This document shows positions 1-7,713 of a stretch of 64,000 nt of DNA, piece after piece. A program made the position numbers and the translations under genes. The notes beneath the pieces are model-generated. The model saw only the letters and a list, made by a program, of their open reading frames with translations, was not told the DNA's origin and did no database searches. Origin of the DNA: CAWGHZ01 sp963775315 (lineage in GTDB: Bacteria > Pseudomonadota > Alphaproteobacteria > MPNO01 > DASWLB01); NCBI GenBank assembly GCA_963775315.1, contig CAVZIN010000007.1:992001-1056000 (forward strand). The letters are read 5' to 3'. How positions within the stretch are numbered: the first letter of the stretch is position 1; each line of letters opens with the position of its first letter.

Positions 1-396
1 GTCAATCCCTGCGTCGTCGAGGCCAAGACCATCGACGCCGATGTCGATGTTGTTGTGTTGGCAGTACGCCCGCAGCCGGAGCATGAGCGACCCCGCGCCC
101 TCAAGCGCGAAGTAGATCACCCGGCCGCCGTGGACGCGGTGCTCGCGCCACCTCTCGACAGATTGCGCGACCGCCATAGCGATGTTGAGCCCAGCGAACG
201 TCTTGAAGCTCGCCGTCTCGCCTACGAGCAGCGACACGCCACCCGCGTCGAGGATGTGCTTTACCACGTACTCGCGGGGAGGAAGCTTGGCGAGTTCAGC
301 TGCGCCGAATATCTTGATAGGTGTTGATGAGACGCGGCTCCGCCTGTTAGATGCCCGCGCTTCGACCTGGTCCAGCACGTCGTTGGTGTCTCTCAT
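1..396 (-). CDS. RepA-like AAA ATPase, N-terminal part (cut by window edge)
   Basis: This minus-strand reading frame starts with ATG at 396 and runs off the window without a stop, giving 132 residues. A P-loop-like segment LLVGETASFKTF lies near residues 54-65. It has the GxxxxxKT spacing of RepA/AAA_25 helicase-type ATPases of plasmids, prophages and integrative elements, but Ser-Phe replaces the usual Gly before Lys-Thr, a variant also seen in phage ATPases. A following VIYFALEG strand fits the Walker B region of this family. The start overlaps the stop of the primase-like gene by four bases (ATGA), so the two are translationally coupled. Likely role: replication helicase or loader of the integrated element. 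The C-terminus is not visible. Confidence 0.7.
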   Translation of the reverse strand, partial: MRDTNDVLDQVEARASNRRSRVSSTPIKIFGAAELAKLPPREYVVKHILDAGGVSLLVGETASFKTFAGLNIAMAVAQSVERWREHRVHGGRVIYFALEGAGSLMLRLRAYCQHNNIDIGVDGLGLDDAGID

Positions 397-1502
397 GACA
401 CAGGCCCCTCCAACTCGCTTTTGGCGATGTTGTAGATGGCCTCCTCGACCTTCTGGTCAGGCAGCGGCGGGTAGCAGGCGACGGCGTTGTAGCCTCGCGT
501 CAGGGCCGCGGCCAGGTGCGCTTCCACGCCCCGGCTCAACAAGTAGCCAAATACACTGGTGATGGCGTTGATGCGACCGGACGTACCCTTCGCGACGCCC
601 TCGCTCAACTTGCACCAGTAGCTGCGCTCACGACGACTGCATACGAGATCGATGTGCGCGGCTTCGGCACCGCCCGCCGCGCGCAAGCGTTGCCAAGCGT
701 CGTCCAGGTCGATCTCGCGCTCGGGCCAGTCGTAAGCGATGCGCGCGAGGCGCGGGGCCTTCGGGTTCTTCGTGTGCCAGCTGCCGGGCCAGCGCAGCGG
801 ATGGACGATGGGCTTGTTGGTCTTGTCGGCCCCGATCAGTTCCGTAGCCATCTCGCGCGCTTGCTTCAAACGAGAGTGCGCTTCAGGCGTTCGCGTCGGC
901 TCCTTCAGGCGCCAGTAGATGTGGCACTTGCGCTCGGCCTCGCCGGTCTCGGGGTTCACCCACTCGCCGCCGCTCTCCGTGATGAGCGTGGCGGCGCCGA
1001 GGATTTCTTCGAGGGTCAGGCGCGCTTCCCGCGGGCGTTGGTCGCATTCGACCGTTAACGCGAGCCCGTTGGCGAGACTCCTTTCATCGGCGCGCTTCGA
1101 GTTCGTGAACGTGCACACCGGCGGAGAGAAAACCCAAACTCCCGGCCTGTTCGCGAGCTGCGTAGCGATGTCGGTTGCGCCCCCAATTAAATTGCTTTCC
1201 GTGGTGCCATTGATCTGCGCATAAGGGCATGGGCGAAGTGTGTCCCACCACGGATCGTCTTTTGCGTCAGGTGGAGCGTCCGGCGGCCTACCGTAGCCGC
1301 GGAAGGAGACGAACGTCCCGTGGTCAGCGTAGCGGAAGAGCACGCTCACAAAGCGCGCAATCTGCTCGCGGTCAGCTACCAAGGCGGGCCGTTTACTCGC
1401 TCCGCCCGCCGCGCTATAGTCGCCCTGCGTCCCTGGCAGTGGCGCATGATCTACCGGCGGCGCTCCGTTCTCGGCGGGGCGCCGCTTTTCTGTTTGGTCC
1501 AT
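393..1502 (-). CDS. RepB/primase-polymerase-like protein of the integrated element
   Basis: A 369-residue protein. It resembles the primase-like proteins of mobile elements that pair with RepA/DUF3987 helicases: a central region with the acidic LTVECDQ motif (about residues 147-153), a KCHIYWRL strand (about 192-199) and a HPLRWPGSWHTKN motif (about 233-245) typical of RepB-like primase or PriCT modules. The C-terminal stretch (about 285-369) with GRINAITSVFGYLLSRG looks like a primase C-terminal helical domain. The stop overlaps the start of the downstream ATPase by 4 bp. AlpA-like gene 1515-1742 lies just upstream, so this is a compact regulator-primase-helicase unit. Assignment to replication is by motif and context. 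Priming activity is inferred. Confidence 0.65.
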   Translation of the reverse strand: MDQTEKRRPAENGAPPVDHAPLPGTQGDYSAAGGASKRPALVADREQIARFVSVLFRYADHGTFVSFRGYGRPPDAPPDAKDDPWWDTLRPCPYAQINGTTESNLIGGATDIATQLANRPGVWVFSPPVCTFTNSKRADERSLANGLALTVECDQRPREARLTLEEILGAATLITESGGEWVNPETGEAERKCHIYWRLKEPTRTPEAHSRLKQAREMATELIGADKTNKPIVHPLRWPGSWHTKNPKAPRLARIAYDWPEREIDLDDAWQRLRAAGGAEAAHIDLVCSRRERSYWCKLSEGVAKGTSGRINAITSVFGYLLSRGVEAHLAAALTRGYNAVACYPPLPDQKVEEAIYNIAKSELEGPVS

Positions 1503-1514
1503 GATACGCCCCCG

Positions 1515-1742
1515 TCACGCGCTGAACTTGCGGGGGCGCCCGCCGCTCAGGCCGCGCGGTAGGGCCGCGATTGCCGCCTCGAACTCGTGCTCCGGCCAGC
1601 GAGCGTTCTGGCCCAAGCGCACCGGTTCTGGCAGTCGGCCCTCGCCGACCAGGCGGTAGATCGTCGGGGCGGAAACTCCGAATCTGTCGCATATCTCGCG
1701 AATGGATAAATAGCGTTCGCGCCGGTTCTTCGGTTCGGACAT
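1515..1742 (-). CDS. AlpA-family helix-turn-helix regulator (copy 1)
   Basis: A 75-residue protein. Residues 10-60 form the MerR-like winged helix of AlpA/phage excisionase regulators: YLSIREICDRFGVSAPTIYR is the helix-turn-helix, followed by the wing with GRLPEPVRLGQNARWPEHE. The ATG is preceded by GCAGGAGG, a strong ribosome binding site. The family activates integrase or excision functions of P4-like elements. It lies 12 bp before the primase-like gene and is the first gene of that unit. A second AlpA paralogue lies at 2491-2712 in the same element. Confidence 0.85.
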   Translation of the reverse strand: MSEPKNRRERYLSIREICDRFGVSAPTIYRLVGEGRLPEPVRLGQNARWPEHEFEAAIAALPRGLSGGRPRKFSA

Positions 1743-1791
1743 GGTCCGGCCTCCTGCGGGCGGCCATGCGCCCGCGCTTGCGTTTCACCGG

Positions 1792-1804
1792 GGTTCCTCC
1801 TGGG
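1792..1804. repeat. 13-bp repeat upstream of both AlpA genes
   Basis: GGTTCCTCCTGGG occurs here and again at 2792-2804, exactly 1000 bp away. Each copy lies 50-80 bp upstream of an AlpA-type start codon (1742 and 2712). On the minus strand it reads CCCAGGAGGAACC and contains a perfect Shine-Dalgarno core. It could be a leftover of gene duplication, a leader ribosome site or a regulator site. The 1743-1921 gap around it also holds an AT-rich stretch (about 1850-1880), a likely promoter for the minus-strand unit. Confidence 0.5.
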
Positions 1805-1921
1805 CAGAACCGACTCTACCGGCCGGCACGGAGCTGTTGTTCGCAGCGCGCGAATTATACCTAAATTAAAAAACGAGTAGCGTTACCTTGTCCTCGGCAA
1901 TTTCTGGGGCAAAAAAGGCCG

Positions 1922-2488
1922 TCACCGCGGGGTTCCGTCGGTTAGATCGCACTCGCGCGGGAACGTACAGCCGCGCCGCTTCTCATCCCGGCGGCACCAA
2001 TATTCGCGCCGTTCCGCGGCCAGCACGCGGGCCTTCAGCTGGCGCATGCTCGTGCCCGGCGGCAGGAACGGTTTGATGAACATTCGGTCGCGACGAACCC
2101 CCGGCGACGTGCCGGATAGCGCGCGCAGCAGGCGGCACCCGGCCCACGCCTCGGTTATCGTGAAGACGTAGCCCACCGTCTCCTCGCTCCACCAGCCCGG
2201 GTCCACCCGGCGCACCTCCAACCCAAAATCGGGAAGCCACGGCAGCTCCGGCACTGCGGCGCGGTAAGGATCGCCGACCAAACAGAGCTGGCCGTTCTGG
2301 CGAATGGCGACGAAGCCGTGGTCGAGCAGTCCGGCCCAGTGCCCCGCCGTTGGCAACGGGAAGGGCAGCGCACGCCGATACGGCCGATAACCGTTGGCTT
2401 GTGCCCACGCAGCCCAGCGGTCAGACCATGCGGACCATCGATCCGGCTCGGGCAAGCGGTTCGCCCGGCGCCGAGCAGCATCTGCCAC
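1922..2488 (-). CDS. Hypothetical protein of the integrated element
   Basis: A 188-residue protein of no family I recognise. It starts with GTG at 2488, two bases after the stop of the AlpA-like gene 2491-2712, so it is almost certainly translated with it. It is rich in Trp and Arg, with no signal peptide or membrane segment. A DRWSAWSDRWAAWAQANGYR segment opens the protein, and a basic Cys-containing tail (YWCRRDEKRRGCTFPREC) lies at about residues 163-180 and could bind nucleic acid or metal. Its place between regulator and primase units suggests an accessory or control gene of the mobile element. The function is unknown. Confidence 0.6.
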   Translation of the reverse strand: MADAARRRANRLPEPDRWSAWSDRWAAWAQANGYRPYRRALPFPLPTAGHWAGLLDHGFVAIRQNGQLCLVGDPYRAAVPELPWLPDFGLEVRRVDPGWWSEETVGYVFTITEAWAGCRLLRALSGTSPGVRRDRMFIKPFLPPGTSMRQLKARVLAAERREYWCRRDEKRRGCTFPRECDLTDGTPR

Positions 2489-2490
2489 GG

Positions 2491-2712
2491 TTATCGCGCC
2501 CTCGCCGCGCCGCGGCCGTGGAGCCCGCGCGGCAGCGCCTCGATCATGGCCACGACCTCGCTCTCCGGCCAGCGGCTGACCGTGCCGAACTTGCGCGGCG
2601 GCGGCAGCTGGCCGCGTTTGACCATGGTGTAGAGGTGGACGACGGAAATGTTCGCTAGCTCGGCGATCTCATTCGCGCTCAGCTGGCGCTCAACTGACGA
2701 CTTCTTAGCCAT
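2491..2712 (-). CDS. AlpA-family helix-turn-helix regulator (copy 2)
   Basis: A 73-residue protein. The HTH lies at about residues 10-32 (LSANEIAELANISVVHLYTM) and is followed by the typical wing GQLPPPRKFGTVSRWPESEV. It is homologous to the AlpA-like protein at 1515-1742, sharing the RWPE-E motif and a C-terminal LPRGL, so the two are diverged paralogues. It starts with ATG and has GGGAG about 8 bp upstream. It lies upstream of, and two bases from, the unknown 188-aa gene. The likely role is control of integrase/excision or of the adjacent genes. The 213-bp gap to the integrase holds AT-rich promoter-like sequence (about 2846-2860) and no further gene. Confidence 0.85.
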   Translation of the reverse strand: MAKKSSVERQLSANEIAELANISVVHLYTMVKRGQLPPPRKFGTVSRWPESEVVAMIEALPRGLHGRGAARAR

Positions 2713-2925
2713 TTCAACTCTCCCGTTGGACCGACAACGCCATCGCGTAGCGGCCCGGTTAATCCGGCTCGCAACTCGAACTCGTTATCTCGGTTCCTCC
2801 TGGGAGCGCGCTGGGCCTTGGTGGAAAGGCCCGGAAACGCAACGCCCTTTATACGTTATTAGCCCGTGCGGGTAAACCACTTATTTCGGTCGTTTTGTCG
2901 TTAAGGAGCACGCGGTCGCGCCGCG

Positions 2926-4296
2926 TCACCTCGCGCTTCGCACAACTTTCAAATCCACGACATTGTTTGCGGAAGCCCTGCCGTCGGCGAGGGAGACAAC
3001 GTACTCGTTCCATGCTTCGAGCGCGCGGCGCTTCTCAACTCCGAACCTGTACTGTACGTACACCGCGCCCGTCACGCCGGCCGTGGCGCCGGGGCTGTGG
3101 TTGAGCACGGCGCCGACGACATACGGAGGGAAGCCGAGCGCCGCGATGCCGGTGGCCGCCGTGCGCCGGAGGTCGTGCACGCGCCAGGGCGCGAGCGCGC
3201 CACCCGCCTTCTGCACCTTCTCGTCAAGCCGCGCCTTCGCCTTCGTAAAGCCCGAGACTGGGCGTCGCCCGTGTGTCGTGGAGAACACAAACGGGCCATG
3301 CGTCCGCTGCTCACGCAGCCGGTGCAGGATCGCAGCGGCACGCGGTGACAGCGGCACGACGTGGTCGCGGTCGGACTTGGTGCGATCCTTGGGCAGCTCA
3401 ATCCGCGGATCGTCGCCGTCGATGCCGTACACCTCATCCCACTTTAGCTCCGCGATCTCGCGCAGGCGCTGGCCCGTCAAGATCAGCATCCGGTACATAT
3501 CGCCGAAGGGGTAGGCGATCTCGACCGCGGCGTGCCAGACGCGCAAAAGCTCATCGCAGTTGCGGAGTTCTCCCGCGTCATTCGTGGCGATTAGCACGCG
3601 GTCACGTCGCAGCTTCGGCACCGGCCGCAGGATGCCGCGCGCCGGGTTCACCTCGATGAGACCGCGATGCACCGCCCAACCGAGGACGCCGGACAGCTCC
3701 TCAAGCGCCTTGTTGGCCGCCCCACGCCGGAAAGTTGCACCCGGCTGCTCGGCCTCGTGCTCAATGTCGTCCAGCAGCCTGATCACGTCGCGCCGAGCGA
3801 TCTCCGTCACCGGACGATCTTTCCACCTCGGAAGGATCAGGCGCCTGATGGTGCTCTCGGCCTCGGCCGCAGTCTGCGCGCTGTTCCGGCGCTTGCGGTG
3901 GCGCTGGATGAAATCTTCAGCCACGGCACCGACCGTGTTTGCGTCCGCCTCGCGGCGCTCGAAGATATCGGCTCGGAGAACCTTTGCAGGATCGCGCCCC
4001 TTGGCAGCGAGCTTCAGGTAGTCCCGTGCCTCGTCGCGTGCGTCGCTGAGCGACTTGGCAGGGTACGTTCCAACGGTCATGCGCTGGACCTTGCCGGCCA
4101 GGGGTCGGCCGGTGGCCGAGACCCCGCCCGCGCCAGCGACGCGGTACATCAGCGACCATGTCTTTCTGCCACGCGCGGTTACCCGCAGGAAAAGGCCCGG
4201 CTGCTGGTCGTCCACGAAGTCGGCGCGGTCGGCGCCCTCCGGCACCCGCAGCTTCTCCACCCGCGAGGCGGTCATCTTGAGCGAGGCCATCGGCAC
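2926..4296 (-). CDS. int: P4-type tyrosine recombinase (integrase)
   Basis: A 456-residue tyrosine recombinase. The N-terminal DUF4102 arm-binding domain covers about residues 10-110, a SAM-like core-binding domain about 120-225, and the catalytic domain about 235-430. Catalytic residues are visible: Arg277 in LTGQRLREI, His374 and Arg377 in VHDLRR, His400 in VLNHSP, and the nucleophile Tyr413 in GAVYVQYRF. The set is complete, so the enzyme should be active. It lies 174 bp from a tRNA-His 3' half and is transcribed away from it, which fits an element integrated at tRNA-His. Short repeats GGGTAAC/GGGGTAAC around 4324-4340 upstream could be integrase arm sites. Confidence 0.93.
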   Translation of the reverse strand: MPMASLKMTASRVEKLRVPEGADRADFVDDQQPGLFLRVTARGRKTWSLMYRVAGAGGVSATGRPLAGKVQRMTVGTYPAKSLSDARDEARDYLKLAAKGRDPAKVLRADIFERREADANTVGAVAEDFIQRHRKRRNSAQTAAEAESTIRRLILPRWKDRPVTEIARRDVIRLLDDIEHEAEQPGATFRRGAANKALEELSGVLGWAVHRGLIEVNPARGILRPVPKLRRDRVLIATNDAGELRNCDELLRVWHAAVEIAYPFGDMYRMLILTGQRLREIAELKWDEVYGIDGDDPRIELPKDRTKSDRDHVVPLSPRAAAILHRLREQRTHGPFVFSTTHGRRPVSGFTKAKARLDEKVQKAGGALAPWRVHDLRRTAATGIAALGFPPYVVGAVLNHSPGATAGVTGAVYVQYRFGVEKRRALEAWNEYVVSLADGRASANNVVDLKVVRSAR

Positions 4297-4470
4297 CTCC
4301 GTCTTGTGCGCCCGCCGGCCTTCGGGTAACCTGGGGTAACAGGCCGTGGGCGTTAACCCCCTTATACGGCCATTTGCCCGGAGGCGTAAATAGCTTTGGA
4401 TAGCCTGATTTTTATGGGGTTTCCGGTGGCTGCGGAAGCGGTGCGTGGGGGTAAGCGGAGGCTAGCGTTC

Positions 4471-4520
4471 CCGGGTTGTGGTCCCGGAGGTCACGGGTTC
4501 GAATCCCGTAGGCCACCCCA
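4471..4520 (+). tRNA. tRNA-His (GTG) 3' half, putative attR
   Basis: The anticodon arm (CCGGG / TTGTGGT / CCCGG, 4471-4487), variable bases, T arm (ACGGG TTCGAAT CCCGT, 4493-4509), acceptor 3' strand and encoded CCA (4518-4520) of a tRNA-His are present. The sequence to the left gives no D arm and no acceptor 5' strand at the right distance, so the gene is incomplete. An integrase lies just left of it, and plant-type mobile genes continue to the window start. This is the expected structure of attR, the duplicated tRNA 3' end made when an element integrates in tRNA-His. The intact tRNA would lie left of base 1. A short perfect hairpin (TTCCG/CGGAA, about 4421-4438) precedes it. Confidence 0.65.
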
Positions 4521-4704
4521 GCGGTTGACGATGAAGGCGATGACCGTCGCGGCACCTAAGCGCGATCGGGCGGGGCCCTGGCCTTAAGATCGACAACCGT
4601 CATTATTCGCTTACAACAACCGGAAATTTCCTGCTATAAGCAGGACTAGGCATCTGTGAGTGTGTCGCGCCAACCGCGTACTTGGCCTGCTGGACGGCTC
4701 GTCG
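4521..4704. other. Junction between attR and host-side genes, no gene seen
   Basis: About 180 bp of non-coding sequence follow the tRNA fragment. From about 4590 it becomes clearly less GC-rich, with AT-rich runs up to about 4660, and it probably holds the promoter for the deacetylase gene at 4705. I see no RNA gene or repeat here. Confidence 0.4.
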
Positions 4705-5757
4705 ATGCAATTCAATGATCAAAACACCGCAGCCAGCAACAATTATCCTGCCTGGACTACGAACCGGCGCGTGAACCGTCCCACGGCCACCGACGTGATC
4801 ATCACGATCGACGCCGAGATTGCGCCTCATTCGTCGGATTGGAAGCAGGATGGGGGACGCGTCGCCTTCAATCGCGACATTTTCGGTTGCACACCGGCGG
4901 GCGATCGCGGGTTGGCCTATCAGTTAGAGCATTTCGAGCGTCACGGTCTCAAATGTGTAGTGTTCGTGGAAGCGCTACATGCAGGAGTGCTCGGGTTCGA
5001 GCCGCTTGAGGAGATCGTCCGTCTGGTGAGGGCAACCGAAAGCGAAGTTGCGCTTCACTTGCACACGGAATGGCTGTCCTTTTACGACAAGCCGCTACTC
5101 GGTGATCGTCTCGGCCGCAATATGCGCGAGTTCAGCGAGGAAGATCAGTACCGGTTGATCGAGACCGGGCTGCAAAACCTCGCCCGGTGCGGAGCCGACG
5201 ACGTGATCGCAGTCCGCGCTGGGAACGCCGGCGCGGACCGTGCCACCTTGCGGGCCGCCCGTCGTGCAGGGCTCCAGGTCGATTCAAGCCACTTCGCGGT
5301 CGACCTCGGCAACCATTGTCGCCTGGAGTCGGAACCCACTCTTTCGCAGCCGACTTACATCGACGGCGTATTGGAGGTTCCGATCGGTTGGTACCGTGAC
5401 GGTCTCGGGCGCCTTCGTCCGGCACAACTTTGCGCCAGCTCGACGGCGGAGATGGAGCATTTCTTATGGGAGTCGCGGCGCCGAGGCTGGAAGACAGCAG
5501 CGCTGCTGCTGCACAGCTTCGAGCTCCTCAGGCGACGCTCACCGCGGCGGGAGCAGGGGATTTCGCGCCTGCACGAGGCTAGATTTCAGTGGCTTTGTCG
5601 CTTCCTGGCCGCTTACCGCGATGAGTTTCCAACGGCGACCTTCCACGACATTATTGCGAAGACGACGACCAATGTCGAGTCAGGCCCTTGTTTGCGGGCG
5701 CCGTTGGCAATGTCTATGCGCCGATATGTCGAACAGGTCGTCGGGCGCATCCTGTGA
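4705..5757 (+). CDS. Polysaccharide deacetylase-like protein
   Basis: A 350-residue protein if it starts at ATG 4705; an in-frame start at 4660 would add 15 residues. It has the NodB fold signature: VIITIDAE (catalytic Asp region), a metal-binding HLHTEW motif about 100 residues later, then AVRAGN and a late LLLHSFELL strand. The family removes N- or O-acetyl groups from polysaccharides. There is no signal peptide, so it acts in the cytoplasm or on lipid-linked sugars. The next gene, a FemAB/BioF2-like acyltransferase, overlaps its 3' end, and another deacetylase follows, so the trio probably modifies one glycan. Codon use is visibly less GC-biased than in the rest of the window. Confidence 0.75.
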   Translation: MQFNDQNTAASNNYPAWTTNRRVNRPTATDVIITIDAEIAPHSSDWKQDGGRVAFNRDIFGCTPAGDRGLAYQLEHFERHGLKCVVFVEALHAGVLGFEPLEEIVRLVRATESEVALHLHTEWLSFYDKPLLGDRLGRNMREFSEEDQYRLIETGLQNLARCGADDVIAVRAGNAGADRATLRAARRAGLQVDSSHFAVDLGNHCRLESEPTLSQPTYIDGVLEVPIGWYRDGLGRLRPAQLCASSTAEMEHFLWESRRRGWKTAALLLHSFELLRRRSPRREQGISRLHEARFQWLCRFLAAYRDEFPTATFHDIIAKTTTNVESGPCLRAPLAMSMRRYVEQVVGRIL

Positions 5758-6716
5758 CATCCTGTTGTGAATGGGAAGAATCGGCGCACCGGATCAAATA
5801 CATCTTCGGTGAGTATTGCTTTTTCAGCACCACATTCCGCGCGCTGGAATTGACGACCCACCCGACACGCCTGACGGAGCCGCTGGAGGTAACAATCTCG
5901 CATGCGCAGCCCCTGCTCAACCAGCACCGTGTCCTGGCGCTACCCGCCTATCCGATCTCCCGTGCGCCGAAGCGTGTAATCATCGCCCGCGACTATATCC
6001 GTTACGTGCCTGCGCGGACGACATATCACTTTACCGAGCTCGGCCCTTCCTATGACGTCTTCATGAAGCAGCTCGAGCACAAGCACCGCCATGATTTGCG
6101 GCGCAAGCTGCGCCGCTTTGCAGCGGAGTCGGACTCACGGATCGACGTACGCGTTTATCGCACTGCCGCGGAAGCTGCCGCATTCTATCCGCTCGCCAGC
6201 GATATCTCGCAAAGGACGTATCAGCACCGGCTCCTAAGCGCCGGCTTGCCCCAAACCGGTTCCTTCGAGGCCGAAATGTGCGAGCGGGCAAATGCGGGAA
6301 CAATGCGGGGCTACCTCCTTTACATCCGCGATCGGCCCATCGCGTATGCCTACGCCACGACGGCGGGAGACTTCCTGCGCTTTCGTCACATCGGGTATGA
6401 GCGAGACTTCGCGCGCCTGTCGCCAGGGATCGTTTTGATCCACGAGGCATTGCGTTCGGCAATAGACGAGAAGCGCTTCGTTCTGGTGGATTTCGGCGCG
6501 GGAGAAGCGCAGTACAAGCGGTCTCTAGCGACAGGGTCGCTCGAATGCGCTACCGTCTTCGTGTTTCGGGACAAGGTCGGCCCACTAGCCATGGCGCTCA
6601 CGCACCAAGCCTGTGTCGGCTTTTCGGACGCATGCGTCAGCGTGCTCGACCGGGCCGGCGTCAAGGAGCGGGTGAAGAATTATCTGCGCAATCGCGCCAC
6701 ATCCGCATCTAACTGA
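5688..6716 (+). CDS. GNAT (FemAB/BioF2-like) acyltransferase
   Basis: Up to 342 residues. The core at about residues 120-320 matches the BioF2-like GNAT_6 domain: a basic KHRHDLRRKLRRF helix, then GYLLYIRDRPIAYAYA and a late VDFGAGEAQYKRSL motif typical of the family, which includes enzymes of exopolysaccharide and PEP-CTERM/XrtA loci. The upstream limit is uncertain. ATG 5688 overlaps the deacetylase by 70 bp, and a TTG at 5766 would avoid the overlap. It likely transfers an acyl group to an amino sugar, opposing or complementing the flanking deacetylases. No membrane segment is seen. Confidence 0.72.
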   Translation: MFAGAVGNVYAPICRTGRRAHPVTSCCEWEESAHRIKYIFGEYCFFSTTFRALELTTHPTRLTEPLEVTISHAQPLLNQHRVLALPAYPISRAPKRVIIARDYIRYVPARTTYHFTELGPSYDVFMKQLEHKHRHDLRRKLRRFAAESDSRIDVRVYRTAAEAAAFYPLASDISQRTYQHRLLSAGLPQTGSFEAEMCERANAGTMRGYLLYIRDRPIAYAYATTAGDFLRFRHIGYERDFARLSPGIVLIHEALRSAIDEKRFVLVDFGAGEAQYKRSLATGSLECATVFVFRDKVGPLAMALTHQACVGFSDACVSVLDRAGVKERVKNYLRNRATSASN

Positions 6717-6725
6717 AGTGGCGGC

Positions 6726-7448
6726 TCAATTGTACGGCGGAATGGCCTCCCCGTTGGTCATGTACCGCACGTCCGGCCGGTTCGCCACGTGGTGCAGAAC
6801 CGTCTCGAGTTCGCCCCAGAGGTTGCGCTGGTCTATTTCCCATGACCGAGCGTTAAGGTGGAATATTCCGCCCCGAGCGTGCGCCGCGTCGAAAAGCATA
6901 CGCCCTAGCGCGACGGGGTCGGTCCCCAACCGGGTGACGCGGAGCCAGTTGCAGAGTCCCAGAATATTTCCGTCGCGCAGGGCATGGCGCGAGATGGCGA
7001 TGCGCGGCATGTGCCAGAATTCATACGATATTGGCATTAACTCTGGATCGAACGTTCGGCCGAGGCGGAACGCGACGGTCGTCCTGCCGTAAATGTATCC
7101 GGTCGCGGCGAGCGCCTTCCTCGCCGCGGCCGTATAGGCGCCTTGCGGATAGGAAAGACCGGCTACCGGCGCGCCCACGATATCCTCGAGCCGCTTCTTG
7201 CTTTCGGCGAGTTCGTGATGCGCCTCCGCGAACGGACGACCGGTCAGGATTTTATGGGTTAGGGTGTGAGAGCCGATCTCCATGCCCATCGCGTGGAGCG
7301 AGCGTATCTCTGCGTCACTGATCTGTGGCGTCGAGGGGTGGTTGAAGGCGACGTAGAAGGTGCCTTTGAGCCCGTTTGCGGCAAGCAGCGCTGCCACCCG
7401 CAAGTCAGCCGAATGGCCGTCGTCCCAGCTCGTCGTGACTATAGTCAT
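6726..7448 (-). CDS. Polysaccharide deacetylase (NodB family)
   Basis: 240 residues from ATG 7448, chosen because MTIVTTSWDDG starts the NodB domain at once; an upstream in-frame start at 7562 would add 38 residues without homology. Motifs: TSWDDGH (catalytic and metal-binding Asp pair), GSHTLTH (the two metal-binding His), SYPQG (motif 3), and a late GIFHLNARSWEI strand. The reaction is probably deacetylation of a GlcNAc-type polymer. It is convergent with the GNAT gene (9-bp gap), completing a deacetylase-acyltransferase-deacetylase group. It has no signal peptide. Confidence 0.85.
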   Translation of the reverse strand: MTIVTTSWDDGHSADLRVAALLAANGLKGTFYVAFNHPSTPQISDAEIRSLHAMGMEIGSHTLTHKILTGRPFAEAHHELAESKKRLEDIVGAPVAGLSYPQGAYTAAARKALAATGYIYGRTTVAFRLGRTFDPELMPISYEFWHMPRIAISRHALRDGNILGLCNWLRVTRLGTDPVALGRMLFDAAHARGGIFHLNARSWEIDQRNLWGELETVLHHVANRPDVRYMTNGEAIPPYN

Positions 7449-7644
7449 GGCATATGCGGCGTGGTGCCTACCTTGATGGACCGTACTGTACGGCCGGAGC
7501 GGGAAACTGTCAGCCCCCTCGGCCCCACGACTCGTCGAAAAGATTTGGAGATGAAAGTCCAAAGGTTTGAGCGGTCAAGCCCTTCTTAACCGTATGCGCG
7601 CGCTTCTGCTACCAATTCGATCATAGTTGGTTTGGGAGGCAAGA

Positions 7645-7710
7645 ATGAATGATCCATCCTGCTCGTTGTGCTCACCGCAGCCGCAGCAAGGTCAGCCGCG
7701 TCCGGGCTGA
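7645..7710 (+). CDS. Possible 21-aa leader peptide upstream of FkbM gene
   Basis: An ATG at 7645 follows a good Shine-Dalgarno (GGGAGG, 8 bp upstream) and opens a 21-codon frame that ends with TGA at 7708, three bases before the FkbM start. The peptide contains a CSLC motif and a Pro/Gln-rich tail. It could be a translationally coupled leader, or the ribosome site could belong to a short mis-start. The remaining 7449-7644 sequence is the divergent promoter region and holds no other gene. Confidence 0.3.
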   Translation: MNDPSCSLCSPQPQQGQPRPG

Positions 7711-7713
7711 GGC

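Noticed and set aside
1414..1788. 124-aa minus frame starting at GTG after AGGAGG
   Set aside because: It overlaps AlpA copy 1 and the primase-like gene in another frame and has basic low-complexity sequence. The ribosome site may serve a short leader but the protein is not supported.
4424..4520. Complete tRNA-His with 5' end GGTGGCTG at about 4425
   Set aside because: GTGGCTG does resemble a tRNA-His start, but it is 19 bases too far from the anticodon stem and no D arm forms. I treat only the 3' half as tRNA-derived.
7556..7587. FNR-type box at TTGAGCGGTCAA before the FkbM region
   Set aside because: The half-sites are too close (two-base spacer instead of four), so it does not fit the family.
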